This document shows positions 1-9,305 of a stretch of DNA of 64,000 nt, piece after piece. Numbering within the stretch: the first letter of the stretch is position 1; each line of letters starts with the position of its first letter. The translations under genes and the position numbers were made by a program. Source of the DNA: Vicinamibacterales bacterium (GTDB taxonomy: Bacteria; Acidobacteriota; Vicinamibacteria; Vicinamibacterales; UBA2999); the NCBI GenBank assembly GCA_041394705.1, contig JAWKHS010000027.1:29796-93795 (forward strand), read 5' to 3'. Under the pieces are notes generated by a model. That model did not search any database, was not told the DNA's origin, and worked only from the letters and a program-made list of their open reading frames with translations.

Positions 1-1517
1 CCGGGCCGCTGGCCGCGCCCATGCTCGCGGGGCTCGCGGTCGCGGTGGCCGCGGCCCTCCTGGCGCCCGCCGACATCGGCAACGCCCTGCGCTACTGCGG
101 GCGGCTCGCCGCCGCCGCGCTGATTTCGTGGCTCACCATGCGGAGCATCACGACGCGGCGCCTGGCGCGCGCGCTGGTGGCGGTGCTCGTGGCCACGGGC
201 GCGGCGGCCGGGGCCGTCGCGGTGGCGGAGCTCGTCGAGGTGCCGGCCGTGATGCGCGCGCTCACGCTCGTGCGGCCCGGCTTCCATGTCGTCGGCGGCC
301 AGGTGCGGGCCACCTCGACGTTCCTCTATCCGACGGTCGCGTCGATGTACCTCGAGGTCGTCTTCGCGCTGGGGCTGTGGTGGATCGTCGATCCACCCGC
401 CGCGTCGCGGCCGCGCGTCGTCCGTTCCGCGCCGATGCTCGCGCTGGGCCTCGTCGCCGCGGGCATCGTCGCCACCTTCACGCGGGCGGGGCTCATCGCG
501 ATGGGCGTGAGCCTGGCGCTCGTGGCCGCGCTCGCGCACCACCGGCGGCTGGGCGCGCCGGTCCTCGGACGGCTCGCCACGCTGGCACTCGTGGTCGTCG
601 CGCTCATGGCCGGATCGCGATCGCCCGGCGTGTGGCTCAGCCGGGTCAGCACCGACACCGCGCAGGACTGGTACGGCGCCCGCTACGACGTCCCCACGCG
701 GCTGACCCTCGAGGCGGGTCGGCTGGGTCACGTACCCATCACCGTGACCAACACGGGCCGGCTCGAATGGCAGTCCGCGCGCGATCCCGTCTTCGCGATG
801 TCGTACCACTGGCTGGACGCCGGCACGGACCTGGTCGTGGAGTTCGAGGGCGCCCGGACGCCGTTCCCGGCGCCCGTGGCGCCGGGCCGCCAGACGACGC
901 TGCCCGTCGCCGTCCTTGCCCCGGACCGCCCCGGCCGGTACGTGCTCGCGTGGGACGTCGTGCACGAGGGCCGCGCGTGGCTCAGCACCGAAGGCGTGCC
1001 CTCGCCGCGCACGTCGGTCGAGATCGCGGGCGAGGCGGCGGCGACGGCGCCCGTGGCCACGCACGGCCGGCTGCCGGGCGCGGCGCACCGGCTGCCGCGG
1101 CTCACGCTGTGGGAAGTGGCGCTGCGCATCGCGCGCGACCATCCGCTGGCCGGCATCGGTCCCGACAACTTCCGCCAGACCTACGGCACGTACCTCGGCC
1201 TGGCGGCCTGGGACCGCCGTGTCCACGCCAACAACATGTACCTGGAGGCGCTGACCGGCGCCGGCGTGTTCGGCCTGGCCGCCGTCGTCTGGCTCGTGAG
1301 GGCGGGACTCGTTCACGTCTGGCGCGCGTGGCGGCGCGCACCGGCCGAGGCGCTGGCCGGGCCGGTCCTGGCGGCCGGCGTCGTCATCGCCGGCCACGGC
1401 CTCGTGGACTCGTTCCTCGGCTTCACCCCCACCTACGTCGTCTTCGCGATCACCGCGGGGCTGGCGTGCTCCCCCGCGCTCGACGCCCCCCGGCTCCCCC
1501 ATGCGCATCGCGTTTGA
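1..1517 (+). CDS. O-antigen ligase/polymerase (Wzy-C family), 5' partial
   Basis: Inner-membrane protein that would polymerise or ligate lipid-linked polysaccharide units. The reading frame stays open to the left edge, so the first ATG in the window (base 21) may be internal. Hydrophobic segments fill about residues 1-215 (counting from that ATG) and the last 90. The Wzy_C signature is seen near residue 380: DNFRQTYG, then HANNMYLE. Between the two membrane parts, about residues 225-345 form a soluble stretch with beta-sandwich character (VPITVTNTG, APDRPGRYVLAWD), an Ig-like insertion that would face the periplasm. It overlaps the following glycosyltransferase by 17 bases, so the two are probably translated together. 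Ligase and polymerase roles cannot be separated from sequence alone. Confidence 0.88.
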   Translation, partial: GPLAAPMLAGLAVAVAAALLAPADIGNALRYCGRLAAAALISWLTMRSITTRRLARALVAVLVATGAAAGAVAVAELVEVPAVMRALTLVRPGFHVVGGQVRATSTFLYPTVASMYLEVVFALGLWWIVDPPAASRPRVVRSAPMLALGLVAAGIVATFTRAGLIAMGVSLALVAALAHHRRLGAPVLGRLATLALVVVALMAGSRSPGVWLSRVSTDTAQDWYGARYDVPTRLTLEAGRLGHVPITVTNTGRLEWQSARDPVFAMSYHWLDAGTDLVVEFEGARTPFPAPVAPGRQTTLPVAVLAPDRPGRYVLAWDVVHEGRAWLSTEGVPSPRTSVEIAGEAAATAPVATHGRLPGAAHRLPRLTLWEVALRIARDHPLAGIGPDNFRQTYGTYLGLAAWDRRVHANNMYLEALTGAGVFGLAAVVWLVRAGLVHVWRAWRRAPAEALAGPVLAAGVVIAGHGLVDSFLGFTPTYVVFAITAGLACSPALDAPRLPHAHRV

Positions 1518-2706
1518 CGGCACCACGCTCACGCCCGGCCGGACCGGCGTCGGGTACTACACGGAGCACCTGCTCCAGCACCTCGCGCGCGAGGTGGCCG
1601 CGACGGGCGACGAGCTGGTGGTCATCTCGAACCGGCCCATCGAGACCGAGGCGCCGCTGCCGCCGCACGTCCGCGTGTACGACCGGCACCGCTTCCCGAC
1701 GCGCGCCGTCTGGCTGCAGGGCCTGGCGCCCCGCGTCCTGGCCGACATCGCGCCCGACGTCGCGCACTTCACCAACGGGATGATGCCGGTGGCCGCGCGC
1801 GTGGCCACGGTCGTGACCGTGCACGACATGAGCCTGCGGCTGTACCCGCGGTACCACCCGGTCCGCCGGCTGGTCGTGAACCGTCCGCTGCAGCACCTCG
1901 CCATCGCGCGAGCGGACGCGATCGTCGCCGTGTCGCACAGCACGCGCCGCGACCTGCTCCGGCTGCACGGCGTGGCGCCCGAGCGCGTGAGCGTCGTCCA
2001 CGAGGCGGCCAGCGGAGCGTTCCGGCCGGAGCGCGATCCCGCCGTGCTGGAACGCGCGCGGCGAGACCTGGGCCTCCCGGAGTGCTTCGTCCTCTACGTG
2101 GGCACGGTGGAGCCGCGCAAGAACCTGCTGCGGCTCGTGGCGGCCTTCGCGCGCGCCCGGGCTGCGGGAATGCCGCAGCACCTGGTGTGCGCGGGCCCCT
2201 ACGGCTGGCTGTCGCGCGACCTGGCCGGCGCGATCGATCGCGCGGGCGTCGGCGCGGTGGTCCACTTCACCGGCTACGTGCCGTTCTCGCAGCTCCCGGC
2301 GCTCTACAGCCTCTGCGACGTCTTCGCCTTCCCGTCGATCTACGAAGGCTTCGGGCTGCCCGTGGTCGAGGCGCTGGCGTGCGGCGCGCCGGTGCTCACG
2401 TCGAACACTTCGTCGCTCGCCGAGATCGCGGCCGATGCCGCGGTGACGGTCGATCCCCTGGACGTCGACGCGCTGGCCGGCGCGCTGTGCCGCCTCGCGG
2501 GCGACGCGGCGCTGCGGCAGCGGCTGTCCGAGGCCGGACCGGCGCGCGCCACCGCGTTTTCGTGGACACAGGCGGCGCGGCAGGTCCTGGCGGTGTACCA
2601 GCGGGCCGCCGCGCGCGCCTGGGCCCGCCCGGCCGTGTCCGCGGCCGACGCCGCCGAGGCGGCGGTGGTGGGCGGCTCCGCGGCGGAGGGCACCGATGGC
2701 CGCTGA
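1501..2706 (+). CDS. GT4 family glycosyltransferase
   Basis: Probable retaining glycosyltransferase of the GT-B fold that adds a sugar to a lipid-linked or polysaccharide acceptor at the cytoplasmic face. Residues 1-180 are the acceptor domain (GRTGVGYYTEHLL near the N-terminus). The nucleotide-sugar domain follows, with GTVEPRKNLLRLVAAF near residue 200 and the GT4 hallmark IYEGFGLPVVEAL near 280, holding the E-x7-E pair. The 401-residue length is normal for the family. The ATG lies inside the end of the ligase gene and the stop overlaps the next start, so it belongs to the same transcription unit. The sugar donor cannot be read from the sequence. Confidence 0.93.
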   Translation: MRIAFDGTTLTPGRTGVGYYTEHLLQHLAREVAATGDELVVISNRPIETEAPLPPHVRVYDRHRFPTRAVWLQGLAPRVLADIAPDVAHFTNGMMPVAARVATVVTVHDMSLRLYPRYHPVRRLVVNRPLQHLAIARADAIVAVSHSTRRDLLRLHGVAPERVSVVHEAASGAFRPERDPAVLERARRDLGLPECFVLYVGTVEPRKNLLRLVAAFARARAAGMPQHLVCAGPYGWLSRDLAGAIDRAGVGAVVHFTGYVPFSQLPALYSLCDVFAFPSIYEGFGLPVVEALACGAPVLTSNTSSLAEIAADAAVTVDPLDVDALAGALCRLAGDAALRQRLSEAGPARATAFSWTQAARQVLAVYQRAAARAWARPAVSAADAAEAAVVGGSAAEGTDGR

Positions 2707-3523
2707 CGCTCGCGGCGCGGCCGTGCGCGCGTTCGACCTGGTGGCCGACGACTACGACCGCCTCGCCGACGGCGCGCTGTTCCTGGCCCAGCGGGCGCGC
2801 GCGCGGGCGGCGCTCGTCGAATGGCTGCCGGCCCGAAGCCGCGTGCTCGAGATCGGCTGCGGCACCGGACTCGATGCCGTGTTCCTGGCCGAGGCCGGAA
2901 TGGACGTCGTGGCCTGCGACCCGTCGTCGGAGATGCAGCGGCTCACGGCCGGCCGCGCGCTGCGCGCGGGCGTCGTCGACCGCGTGCGGGTGCTCGACTG
3001 CGGACTCGAGGGCCTGCCGGCCTTCCTCGACGCGCTCGGCGCCGAGTTCGACGCGATCGTCTCGAACTTCGGCGCCCTCAACTGCGTGGCGTCGCTCGAC
3101 GCGCTCGGCGTCGTGGCGGCGGGCCACCTCCGGCCGGGCGGCGCCGCCCTCCTCACGGTGATGGGACGCGCGTGCCTCCTGGAGATGGCGTACTTCGCGC
3201 TGACCCGGCGTCCGGCGCAGGCCCTCCGCCGCCGCCAGGACCACGTGATGGTGCCGGTCGGCGGCATCGACGTGCCCACGTATTACCACTCGCTGGAGGC
3301 GCTGGGACGGGCGCTGGGCCCGGACCTCATGCGGGCGCAGGTACGCGGGCTCGGCGTGCTCCTGCCGCCGCCGTACCTCGAACCCCGGTGGCGCGCGCTC
3401 CCGCCGGCCGTGCGCGCGGCGGCGAGGGCGGCGGACCGCGTGGTGGCGTCATGGCCGGGCCTGAACCGCTGCGGCGACCATGTGCTGGCGCGGTGGGTGA
3501 AGCGGAGGTACGGCCGTGGCTGA
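2696..3523 (+). CDS. class I SAM-dependent methyltransferase
   Basis: Rossmann-fold methyltransferase of 275 residues. The SAM-binding motif I reads VLEIGCGTGLDAVFLAEAG near residue 50, followed by the acidic loop DVVACDPS and the motif IVSNFGALN near residue 120. The substrate is unknown. The N-terminal AFDLVADDYDRLADG resembles methyltransferases that act on small molecules or sugar-nucleotide and lipid intermediates. The start codon overlaps the glycosyltransferase stop by 11 bases and its own stop overlaps the first radical SAM gene by 8. It therefore sits at the hinge between the polysaccharide genes and the radical SAM array, and could act on the product of either. Confidence 0.9.
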   Translation: MAADARGAAVRAFDLVADDYDRLADGALFLAQRARARAALVEWLPARSRVLEIGCGTGLDAVFLAEAGMDVVACDPSSEMQRLTAGRALRAGVVDRVRVLDCGLEGLPAFLDALGAEFDAIVSNFGALNCVASLDALGVVAAGHLRPGGAALLTVMGRACLLEMAYFALTRRPAQALRRRQDHVMVPVGGIDVPTYYHSLEALGRALGPDLMRAQVRGLGVLLPPPYLEPRWRALPPAVRAAARAADRVVASWPGLNRCGDHVLARWVKRRYGRG

Positions 3524-5030
3524 GGTGCTGCTCGGCCAGTCCTACTACCTGCGCTTCGACGCCAAGACCTGGGAGGCGCAGCAGCCGTACCCGCCGCTCG
3601 GCACGCTGTACGCGGCCTCGGCCCTGCGATCGCGCGGCCGGGACGTGGCGCTCTTCGACGCCATGATCGCCGCCTCGGTCGACGACTGGCGCGCGCGCCT
3701 CGCGGCCGAGGCCCCGCGCGTGGCCGTCATCTGCGAGGACAGCTTCAACTACCTGAGCAAGATGTGCCTCTCGCGCATGCGCGAGGCGGCGCTGGAGATG
3801 ATCGACCACGCCCGCCGCGCCGGCTGTCCCGTGATCGTCTCCGGCTCGGACGCCACCGATCATCCCGAGGTCTACCTGGCTCGCGGCGCCGCCGCCGTGG
3901 CGCTCGGGGAAGCCGAGCACACCGTGGCCGACCTCGTGGACGCGATCCTGGAGGAACGGCCGCTGGCGGGCATTCCCGGCGCGGCCACGCCCGGTCCCGA
4001 CGGCGGCGTGGTCCGCGGCCCCGGGCGTCCGTTCCTCACGGCGCTGGACGCGCTGCCCTTCCCCGCATGGGACCTCGTGGACGTGGCCCGCTACCGCGCG
4101 ATCTGGGCGCGTCACGGCTACTACTCGATGAACCTGGCCACCACGCGCGGCTGCCCGTTCCACTGCAACTGGTGCGCGAAGCCCATCTACGGCCAGCGCT
4201 ACGCGGTCCGCGACGCGGCCGCCGTCGCCGCCGAGGTCGCGTGGCTGAAGCGCGTCTACGCGCCCGATCACCTGTGGATCGTGGACGACGTCTTCGGCCT
4301 GCGCCCGGGCTGGGTGGCCGACTTCGCGCGGGCCCTGACGGAGGCGGACGCGGTGACGCCCTTCCGCTGCCTGATGCGCGCCGACCAGGTGACGCCCGAC
4401 ATGGCCGCCCTGCTCGCGAGCGCCGGGTGCGCCATGGTGTGGATGGGGGCCGAGTCGGGATCGCAGCGCGTGCTGGACGCCATGGAGAAGGGCCAGACGG
4501 TCGCCGAGATCCGCCAGGCGACCGAGGCCCTGAAGGGCGCGGGGATTCGCGTCGGCTACTTCCTGCAGTTCGGCTATCCGGGCGAGGCCTGGGCGGACAT
4601 CGAGGCGACGCTGGCGCTGGTCCGCGAGGGCGCGCCCGACGACATCGGCATCTCGGTGTCCTACCCGCTGCCGGGCACGCGGTTCCACGACCGCGTCCGC
4701 GCCGAGCTCGGCGCGAAGCGCCACTGGGTCGACTCCGCCGACCTCTCGCTGATGTACCGCGGCACCTACACCCCCGAGTTCTACCGCGTGCTCCACCGGG
4801 TAGCGCACGACGAGTTCCGGGCCCGCACGCTGGGCCGGCAGGTGGCGGCGGCGGCGCGCCGTCCGTGGCGCGCCGGTCCGGCCACGCTCCGGCAGGCGGC
4901 CCGCGCCGCTTACCATGCGCTCTCGCTCGTGGCCTCGCGCGCCCGACTCCGCCATCTGGCCACGCCGGCCGCGGCGGCGCCGCCGCCCCCGGTCGTGCCC
5001 GCCGCCTCGCAGCCCGGAGGCGCCACGTGA
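3516..5030 (+). CDS. B12-binding-type radical SAM protein, copy A
   Basis: Predicted radical SAM enzyme of 504 residues. About residues 1-140 form the cobalamin-binding-like Rossmann domain (PPLGTLYAASALRSRG, then GEAEHT), without the DxHxxG motif, as is usual in this class. The CxxxCxxC cluster motif is CPFHCNWC near residue 212, followed by the SAM-contact regions GAESGSQRVLDAM and VGYFLQFGYPGE. The alanine/proline-rich C-terminal 60 residues are probably flexible. Family members methylate unactivated carbon, rearrange rings or do other radical chemistry; the substrate here is unknown. It is clearly similar to the third gene of the array at 6448 (same N-terminus, same ADDVFG/VDDVFG and ESGSQ segments), less so to its immediate neighbour. 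Confidence 0.92.
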   Translation: MAEVLLGQSYYLRFDAKTWEAQQPYPPLGTLYAASALRSRGRDVALFDAMIAASVDDWRARLAAEAPRVAVICEDSFNYLSKMCLSRMREAALEMIDHARRAGCPVIVSGSDATDHPEVYLARGAAAVALGEAEHTVADLVDAILEERPLAGIPGAATPGPDGGVVRGPGRPFLTALDALPFPAWDLVDVARYRAIWARHGYYSMNLATTRGCPFHCNWCAKPIYGQRYAVRDAAAVAAEVAWLKRVYAPDHLWIVDDVFGLRPGWVADFARALTEADAVTPFRCLMRADQVTPDMAALLASAGCAMVWMGAESGSQRVLDAMEKGQTVAEIRQATEALKGAGIRVGYFLQFGYPGEAWADIEATLALVREGAPDDIGISVSYPLPGTRFHDRVRAELGAKRHWVDSADLSLMYRGTYTPEFYRVLHRVAHDEFRARTLGRQVAAAARRPWRAGPATLRQAARAAYHALSLVASRARLRHLATPAAAAPPPPVVPAASQPGGAT

Positions 5031-6448
5031 GGCCGCCGGCCCCGGCCCGGCCGCGCGTGGTCCTCTACAACCCGCGGGCGGTGTTCCACACGATGCCGCT
5101 CGCGCTCGTGGCCGTCGGCTCGGCGCTGGATCGCCGGGCCGTCGACGTCACGATCGTGGACGGCCGGCTCGAGGACGATCCGGTGGCGGCCGTGCTCAGG
5201 GCCGCCGACGGCGCCGTCGTGGTCGGCATCTCGGTGCTCACGGGGGCGCCCATCCGCGACGCGCTGGCGGTCAGCCGCGCGGTGAAGGCGGCGGCGCCGT
5301 CCTGTCTCGTGGTCTGGGGCGGCTGGCACCCCTCGCTCTTCCCGGCCGACTGCCTCGACGAGCCGTCAGTGGACGCCGTCGTCGTCGGGCAGGGCGAGCT
5401 CACGTTCCAGGACGTCGTCCAGCGCGCCGTGGAGGGCCGGCCGATCGCCGGCTGCGGCGGCACCGTCGCCCGCGACGGCGGGCGCGTGGTCGCGGGGCCC
5501 GTGCGGCCGCTCGTGGAGCTCGATCGCCTCCCCGCGCACGACTACGGCCTCATCGACGTCGAGGCGTACTTCGCGCGCAAGGGAACGCGGCAGCTCGACT
5601 ACGTGTCGTCGCAGGGGTGCCGGTTCCGCTGCGCCTTCTGCGCGGACCCGGCGGTGTTCGGGCGGGCGTGGACGGGCCTCGCGCCAGAGCGCGTGGCCGC
5701 GGAACTGCAGGCGCTGCAGGCGCGCCACGGCGTGGACGACGTCGCCTTCCAGGACGAGACGTTCTTCACGGCGCCCAGCCGGGTCTCGGCGCTGTCCCGC
5801 GAGCTCACGGCCCGCAGGGTCGGCGTCACGTGGACCGCCACGCTGCGCGCGGACCAGGCCTGCCGGATCGGCGAGGCCGCCTTCGGCGCCGCCGTCGCGG
5901 CCGGCCTCCGCCGCGTGATGGTGGGCGTGGAGTCCGGCTCCCCCGACACGCTCGCGCGGCTTCGCAAGGACGTCTCCCTCGCGCAGGTGCGCGAGGCCGC
6001 GGCGCTGCTGGTCCGCCACGACGTCGGCGCCACGTTCAACTTCATCGTGGGCTTCCCCGGCGAACCGCGGTCGAGCGTACAGGCCTCGCTGGACCTGGCC
6101 AAGACGCTCCGGCGGATGAGTCCGGCCTTCGACACGCCCGTCTTCTACTACCAGCCGTACCCCGGCAACCCGATCGCCGACGAGGCCGCCGCCGGCCACG
6201 AGTTCCCCCGCGGCCTGGAGGCGTGGGCGGATTTCGACTACGTGGGCGGCCGCGGCCCCTGGATCACGCCCGAAGTCTGGCGCACGGTGGAGGCCTTCAC
6301 GTTCTACGCGAAGCACGCGTGGCGTCCCGGTGCGTGGCGCTGGCCCCTGCGCATGGCCGCGCGCCTGCGGTGCGAGCACGACTTCTACCACTGGCCGATC
6401 GAGAAGCGCCTGGTCGAGATGGTCCGTCCGCCCGAGCCGGTGTCCTGA
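5027..6448 (+). CDS. B12-binding-type radical SAM protein, copy B
   Basis: Radical SAM enzyme of 473 residues started at GTG 5027, whose bases overlap the previous stop as GTGA, a coupling signature. The cobalamin-type domain occupies the first 150 residues (PLALVAVGSALDRR, VDVTIVDG, VVVGQGELT). The cluster motif CRFRCAFC lies near residue 202, followed by VGVESGSPDTL and FNFIVGFPGEP. The C-terminal third is rich in aromatic residues (FDTPVFYYQPYPGNP), probably substrate-contacting. It resembles the fourth array member at 7836, sharing the N-terminal NP...PLAL/PMSLLAIGS opening and the VDG element, so the array alternates two types. The reaction is unknown. Confidence 0.92.
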   Translation: MRPPAPARPRVVLYNPRAVFHTMPLALVAVGSALDRRAVDVTIVDGRLEDDPVAAVLRAADGAVVVGISVLTGAPIRDALAVSRAVKAAAPSCLVVWGGWHPSLFPADCLDEPSVDAVVVGQGELTFQDVVQRAVEGRPIAGCGGTVARDGGRVVAGPVRPLVELDRLPAHDYGLIDVEAYFARKGTRQLDYVSSQGCRFRCAFCADPAVFGRAWTGLAPERVAAELQALQARHGVDDVAFQDETFFTAPSRVSALSRELTARRVGVTWTATLRADQACRIGEAAFGAAVAAGLRRVMVGVESGSPDTLARLRKDVSLAQVREAAALLVRHDVGATFNFIVGFPGEPRSSVQASLDLAKTLRRMSPAFDTPVFYYQPYPGNPIADEAAAGHEFPRGLEAWADFDYVGGRGPWITPEVWRTVEAFTFYAKHAWRPGAWRWPLRMAARLRCEHDFYHWPIEKRLVEMVRPPEPVS

Positions 6449-7839
6449 TGGACGTGCTGCTGGCCCACGGGTACTTCCTCTCCGAGGACGCCGAGGAGCG
6501 GCGCATCATGCGCCCGCACCCGCCGCTCGGCCTGCTCTACCTGTCGGCGTACCTGAAGCGCGGCGGCGTCGCGGTGGACGTCTTCGACGGGACGTTCCGG
6601 ACACCCGCGGATTTCGAGGCCCACGTGGCGCGCACGCGTCCGCCGGTCGTGGGGCTCGCCGCGAACCTCATGACCAAGCGTCGCGTGCTGGCCATGATGG
6701 CCGCCGCCCGGCGCGCCGGGGCCCGCGTGGTCCTGGGCGGGCCCGATCCGCCGCATCACGCCGAGTCCTACCTCGAGGCCGGCGCCGACGTGGTGGTCGT
6801 GGGTGAAGGCGAGGTCACGATGACGGCGCTCGTGCCCGCGCTGCAGGGCCGGTGGCGGCCCGACGTCCTGGCCGGCATCGACGGTCTCGTGTTCCGCGAC
6901 GCGGGCGGCGCGGTGGTCCGTACCCCGCCGCGCGCGCAGGTCGCCGACCTCGACTCGCTGCCGCTGCCGGACCGGGGGGCCGTGGACATCCCGCGGTACC
7001 TGGCCGCCTGGCGGCGGGCCCACGGCGCCGGCACGGTCTCGCTCATCACGGCGCGGGGCTGTCCCTACACCTGCACGTGGTGCAGCCGATCGGTCTTCGG
7101 CGAGACGCACCGCCGACGCTCGCCCGCCGCCGTGGCCGACGAGGTCCAGGAGATCGTCGACCGCTATGGGCCCGAGCGTCTCTGGTACGCCGACGACGTC
7201 TTCGGCATCCATCGGAGCTGGACGCTCGCGTACGCCGACGAGCTCGATCGCCGCGGGCTCCGGCGGCCCTTCGAGTGCATCTCGCGCGCCGAGCGGATCG
7301 ACGAGGACGTGGCCGACGCCTTCGCGCGGCTGGGCTGCACGCGCGTGTGGATCGGGTCGGAGAGCGGATCGCAGGCCGTGCTCGACCGGATGCGGCGCAA
7401 GGTCACCGTGGAGCGCGTGCGCGAGGCGGCGGCGCTCCTCCAGCGGCGGGGCATCGAGGTGGGCATGTTCATCATGCTGGGCTTCGACGGCGAGCGCGAT
7501 CAGGATCTGCGCGCCACGGTCGATCACCTGAAGCGCACGCGCCCGGACGTCTTCCTCACCACCGTGTCCTACCCGATCAAGGGCACGCCGTACTACGACC
7601 AGGTCGCGTCGCGCCTCCGGACGCCCGAGGCGTGGAGCCGGCACTCGGATCGCGATCTCGTGATCGCGGGCCGGCCGCGGCGGCCGTACTACCAGTTCGC
7701 GCGCCGGTGGGTCTCGGCGGAGGTGGCGCGGGACCGGCACTGGCGGGCCGGCCGCTACGCCGACGCGGCGCGCTCGGCCTCCTCGGCCGTCGTGGGGCGC
7801 GTCGGCATGGCGCTCACCGCGCGCTGGCGGGAACGATGA
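6448..7839 (+). CDS. B12-binding-type radical SAM protein, copy A'
   Basis: Radical SAM enzyme of 463 residues. The ATG shares its A with the preceding TGA. The cobalamin-type domain comes first (HPPLGLLYLSAYLKRGG, VVVGEGEVTM), then the cluster motif CPYTCTWC near residue 202, the metal and SAM neighbourhood YADDVFGIHRSW, and GSESGSQAVLDRM. It is the type-A partner of the gene at 3516: both keep the N-terminal VLL...PPLG opening, the (A/V)DDVFG segment and a late (D/R)DL block before the C-terminal helix. Two A-type enzymes in one operon suggest two successive similar reactions or diverged substrate positions. No substrate can be named. Confidence 0.92.
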   Translation: MDVLLAHGYFLSEDAEERRIMRPHPPLGLLYLSAYLKRGGVAVDVFDGTFRTPADFEAHVARTRPPVVGLAANLMTKRRVLAMMAAARRAGARVVLGGPDPPHHAESYLEAGADVVVVGEGEVTMTALVPALQGRWRPDVLAGIDGLVFRDAGGAVVRTPPRAQVADLDSLPLPDRGAVDIPRYLAAWRRAHGAGTVSLITARGCPYTCTWCSRSVFGETHRRRSPAAVADEVQEIVDRYGPERLWYADDVFGIHRSWTLAYADELDRRGLRRPFECISRAERIDEDVADAFARLGCTRVWIGSESGSQAVLDRMRRKVTVERVREAAALLQRRGIEVGMFIMLGFDGERDQDLRATVDHLKRTRPDVFLTTVSYPIKGTPYYDQVASRLRTPEAWSRHSDRDLVIAGRPRRPYYQFARRWVSAEVARDRHWRAGRYADAARSASSAVVGRVGMALTARWRER

Positions 7840-9305
7840 TCGCGCTCGTCAATCCGTGGAGCACGCCGTCGACGAAGACGCCGCTGCCGATGTCGCTGCT
7901 CGCCATCGGCTCGATGCTGGAAGGCGTGCACGACTACGCGATCGTGGACGGCAACCTCGATCCCGACCCGGCCGCCACCGTCCTGGCGCTTCACGCGCGC
8001 ACGCCGCTCACGGCCGTGGCCGTCACCGTCATGCCCGGCCCCCAGGTGGCGGGCGCCGTCGCCCTGAGCCGCGCCATCCGCCGCGCGGCGCCCCACGTGC
8101 CACTCGTGTGGGGCGGCTACTTCCCGTCGCAGCACGCCGAGGCCTGCCTCGCCGACGGCACGGTGGACGTCTGCGTGTCGGGCCAGGGCGAGCTGACGAT
8201 GCGCGACCTGGCCGCGGCGCTCGCCCGCGGGGACGGATGGGCGTCGGTGGCCGGCGTGGCCTGGCTCGAAGCCGGACGCGTCGTGCGGACGCCGTCGCGG
8301 CCGCTCACGCCGTTGGACGAGCTGCCCGACTGGCCGTACCACCGCGTGCCGATGGCCCGGTACTTCCACGGGCACTACCTTGGCCGGCGGGTGGCCACGC
8401 ACCACTCGTCGTTCGGCTGTCCGTTCGCCTGCACGTTCTGCGCGGTGGTGGGGATGGCGAATCGCCGGTGGGTGGCCCAGTCGCCGGACCGCGTGGGCGC
8501 GATCCTGGAACGTCAGCAGCGCGAGCACGGCGCCGATGCGGTGCAGTTCCACGACATGGACTTCTTCATCTCCGAGGCGCGCACCGCGGCCATCGCCGAC
8601 CGCCTGCGGCCGCTCGGCATGGCGTGGTGGGCCCTGGGCCGCGTGGACGAGCTGATGCGCTACGGCGACGCCACGTGGGCCGCCATGCAGGCCAGCGGCC
8701 TGAAGATGCTCTTCTGCGGCGCGGAATCCGGATCCACCGAGACCCTGCGGCAGATGAACAAGGGCGGCACGGCCTCGGCCGAGCTCACGCTCGCGCTCGC
8801 GGCCCGGATGCGCGCCCACGGCGTGGTGCCGGAGTTCTCGTTCGTGGTCGGCAACCCGCCGGACCCGGAGGGCGACCTGGCCGGCACGCTCGACTTCATC
8901 CGGCAGCTCAAGGCCGTCAACCCGGCCGCCGAGATCATCCTCTACGTCTACTCGCCGGTCCCGCTCGACGGCGCGTACTACGACGCGGCGCAGGCCGGGG
9001 GCTTCCAGTTCCCGGCGACGCTCGACGAGTGGGTGAGCGACCGCTGGCAGACCTTCGCGCTCCGGCGCGACCCGCGGACGCCCTGGTCGCAGGGAGGCGT
9101 GCGCCGGCGCGTGCGCGATTTCGAGAGCGTGCTGAACGCGTTCTACCCGACGGTGACCGACCTGCGCCTCACGCCGGCGCGGCGCGCCCTGCTCCGGGCC
9201 GTCGCGGCGTGGCGCTATCGCCTGCGGTGGTACTCCCAGCCGCTCGAGCTCAGGGCGCTCCAGCGCGTCTTCCACTACCAGCGGCCGGAGACGACGGGGT
9301 TCTGA
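7836..9305 (+). CDS. B12-binding-type radical SAM protein, copy B'
   Basis: Radical SAM enzyme of 489 residues whose ATG overlaps the previous stop (ATGA). The N-terminal cobalamin-type domain opens with NPWSTPSTKTPLPMSLLAIG and ends near GQGELTMRDL. The cluster motif CPFACTFC lies near residue 205, followed by GAESGSTETLRQMNKGG and EFSFVVGNPPDPEG. The C-terminal 130 residues carry many Arg, Trp and Tyr residues. It pairs with the B-type gene at 5027 rather than with its left neighbour. The junction with the next methyltransferase is again a one-base TGATG overlap, so stoichiometric co-expression is likely. Confidence 0.92.
   Translation: MIALVNPWSTPSTKTPLPMSLLAIGSMLEGVHDYAIVDGNLDPDPAATVLALHARTPLTAVAVTVMPGPQVAGAVALSRAIRRAAPHVPLVWGGYFPSQHAEACLADGTVDVCVSGQGELTMRDLAAALARGDGWASVAGVAWLEAGRVVRTPSRPLTPLDELPDWPYHRVPMARYFHGHYLGRRVATHHSSFGCPFACTFCAVVGMANRRWVAQSPDRVGAILERQQREHGADAVQFHDMDFFISEARTAAIADRLRPLGMAWWALGRVDELMRYGDATWAAMQASGLKMLFCGAESGSTETLRQMNKGGTASAELTLALAARMRAHGVVPEFSFVVGNPPDPEGDLAGTLDFIRQLKAVNPAAEIILYVYSPVPLDGAYYDAAQAGGFQFPATLDEWVSDRWQTFALRRDPRTPWSQGGVRRRVRDFESVLNAFYPTVTDLRLTPARRALLRAVAAWRYRLRWYSQPLELRALQRVFHYQRPETTGF

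Noticed and set aside
128..1783. Many other long frames overlapping real genes, such as 128-1783 plus and 9275-12028 minus
   Set aside because: Arg/Ala/Gly/Pro-rich translations with no family motifs, and each is opposite or out of frame with a gene that has clear motifs.
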